Below, one piece after another: positions 6,228-6,907 of a stretch of DNA of 6,907 bases. The translations under genes and the position numbers were made by a program. The notes below the pieces were generated by a model. It was not told the origin of the DNA. It saw only the letters and a list, made by a program, of their open reading frames with translations, and did not search any database. The DNA comes from Actinomycetota bacterium (GTDB lineage: Bacteria; Actinomycetota; Geothermincolia; Fen-727; Anoxymicrobiaceae). Every line of letters begins with the position of its first letter. Position 1 is the stretch's first letter. Location of the stretch: assembly GCA_016649525.1 (NCBI GenBank), contig JAENXM010000091.1:1-6907 (forward strand), in the 5' to 3' direction.

Positions 6228-6826
6228 GATGGCATCATCCCGTTCTCCCAGCATGTCTCGATGTCGACAGGCAGGTACTTGTCTGCCGCCTCCGCCTCGA
6301 CGATTGACTCCCGGGCTGAGGGGATCCAGTAATCCGCGGTCGATATGAACTCGGTATCCTCGATAGCTGTAGACTCTATCGGGACCAGGTCACCGCTCTC
6401 GGGGAGCTCGATCATAGGCACCGCGTGCCCGGGCAGGAAGACGACATAGGACTTGATGCCGACCGCTTCCGTCATCGCCGCGAAGGCGACAGCGAGGTCC
6501 AGGCAGGTCCCGGACTTCCTCCTCAGGGTGTCCGCTGGATACTGTACGTACTGCGCGTTGTTACTGCTCCAGAATGACCTCGGCTCGTGGATGTACCTCA
6601 CCCCGATCTCCCTGAAACCGTCAAAGACATTCAGCAGTGTCTGTATCGCGTCCCCGTCGTCGGCCTTCGGCTGCAGCCTGGCTGCGCACTCCTGGGCGAA
6701 TGGCTTTGTGGATTCCTCGTTTTGGGTCACAAAAGCGGCGATGAACGGGAAGTTGTTGAACCAGTCGTGCCAGGAGATGGCATCGTCCCCCATGAGCACG
6801 TCCTCATCCGTCAGGTTCGAGTACAC
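6221..6826 (-). CDS. Transglutaminase-like domain protein (main part; N-terminus lies upstream in another frame)
   Basis: From a nominal GTG at 6826, the frame gives 201 residues with features of a bacterial transglutaminase-like (papain-fold) domain. These are AAFVTQNEES at 30-39, a helical region to about 75, VRYIHEPRSFW at 76-86, YVQYPADTLRRKSGTCLDLA at 93-112 with the presumed nucleophile Cys108, VGIKSYVVFLPGHAVPMIEL at 122-141 with presumed His134, and VPIESTAI at 148-155, where Glu151 stands at the usual acidic position. The ending PVDIETCWENGMMPSW fits the end of such domains. The nominal GTG is probably not a true start: sequence before it in another frame looks coding (see 6811-6907). 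Relatives act as peptidases or are uncharacterised; the substrate is unknown. It is convergent with the rnf operon and has no visible functional tie to it. Confidence 0.8.
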   Translation of the reverse strand: MYSNLTDEDVLMGDDAISWHDWFNNFPFIAAFVTQNEESTKPFAQECAARLQPKADDGDAIQTLLNVFDGFREIGVRYIHEPRSFWSSNNAQYVQYPADTLRRKSGTCLDLAVAFAAMTEAVGIKSYVVFLPGHAVPMIELPESGDLVPIESTAIEDTEFISTADYWIPSARESIVEAEAADKYLPVDIETCWENGMMPSW

Positions 6827-6907
6827 AAGTCGTTCTTGCCAAGGAGGTATATCTTCTCCAGGACCTCCACCGGCTTTCGCTGACCCTTGTACTCGTATTT
6901 CATAGCC
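6811..6907 (-). CDS. Upstream piece of the transglutaminase-like gene, different frame, partial at right edge
   Basis: On the - strand, the frame with codons beginning at 6906, 6903 and so on is open from the right edge to a TGA at 6813-6811. It encodes AMKYEYKGQRKPVEVLEKI followed by YLLGKNDLCTRT. In the 27 codons before 6826, about 21 end in G or C, as in the neighbouring genes; the frame that continues into the transglutaminase domain has only about 5 of 27. The peptide looks like beta-strand coding sequence lying N-terminal to the domain. I infer that this is the true upstream part of the gene and that the frame changes near 6826. The alternative is a separate gene ending just inside the next one. 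Confidence 0.6.
   Translation of the reverse strand, partial: AMKYEYKGQRKPVEVLEKIYLLGKNDLCTRT

Noticed and set aside
6827..6907. Continuing the transglutaminase frame straight to the right edge
   Set aside because: The frame is open, but its peptide is Gly/Pro-rich and only about 5 of 27 codons end in G/C, unlike every real gene here; the other frame fits much better.

Overview
The window is centred on one complete gene cluster for an Rnf complex, the membrane ferredoxin:NAD+ oxidoreductase that couples electron transfer between reduced ferredoxin and NAD+ to Na+ or H+ translocation. The six genes are rnfC, rnfD, rnfG, rnfE, rnfA and rnfB on the + strand, about 987-6088. The order CDGEAB, the 282-residue RnfB with many ferredoxin-type cysteines and the tight packing resemble the clusters of anaerobic Gram-positive bacteria and Thermotogae more than the ABCDGE order of Proteobacteria. 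The DNA is GC-rich with strong G/C preference at third codon positions, but AGG (Arg) and ATA (Ile) codons are still common and TTG starts are used three times. I infer an anaerobic, energy-limited bacterium with a GC-rich genome and do not assign a phylum.

Left part (1-912, - strand): the first 304 codons of an ApbE-type FAD:protein FMN transferase, running off the left edge and divergent from rnfC. It has a hydrophobic N-terminal segment that would place its catalytic domain outside the cytoplasmic membrane. That is where RnfG and the FMN-bearing loop of RnfD accept covalent FMN, so this enzyme probably matures the complex encoded next door. The 74-base gap between the two genes holds a perfect TATAAT reading toward apbE.

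Middle (987-6088, + strand): the rnf operon. Its stop/start junctions divide it into three translational blocks, rnfC-D-G, rnfE-A and rnfB. Within blocks the genes overlap as ATGA. Each block opens with a TTG start. A short perfect hairpin covers the ribosome binding site of rnfE. RnfB (ferredoxin side) and RnfC (NADH side) carry the soluble Fe-S and nucleotide chemistry. RnfA and RnfE are the membrane pair with the intramembrane Fe-S cysteines, and RnfD and RnfG carry FMN.

Right part (6051-6907, - strand, convergent with rnf): a transglutaminase-like cysteine-protease-fold protein, with its N-terminal part beyond the right edge. Third-position base composition and protein character show that the coding frame switches near 6826, so the gene looks frameshifted here, either really or through a sequence error. 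It is followed, with a stop/start overlap, by a 58-residue single-span membrane ORF whose end overlaps the 3' end of rnfB by 38 bases. No RNA genes, mobile elements or CRISPR arrays were seen. The Rnf system itself is well known; the less ordinary parts are the junction architecture, the frame switch and the small membrane ORF.
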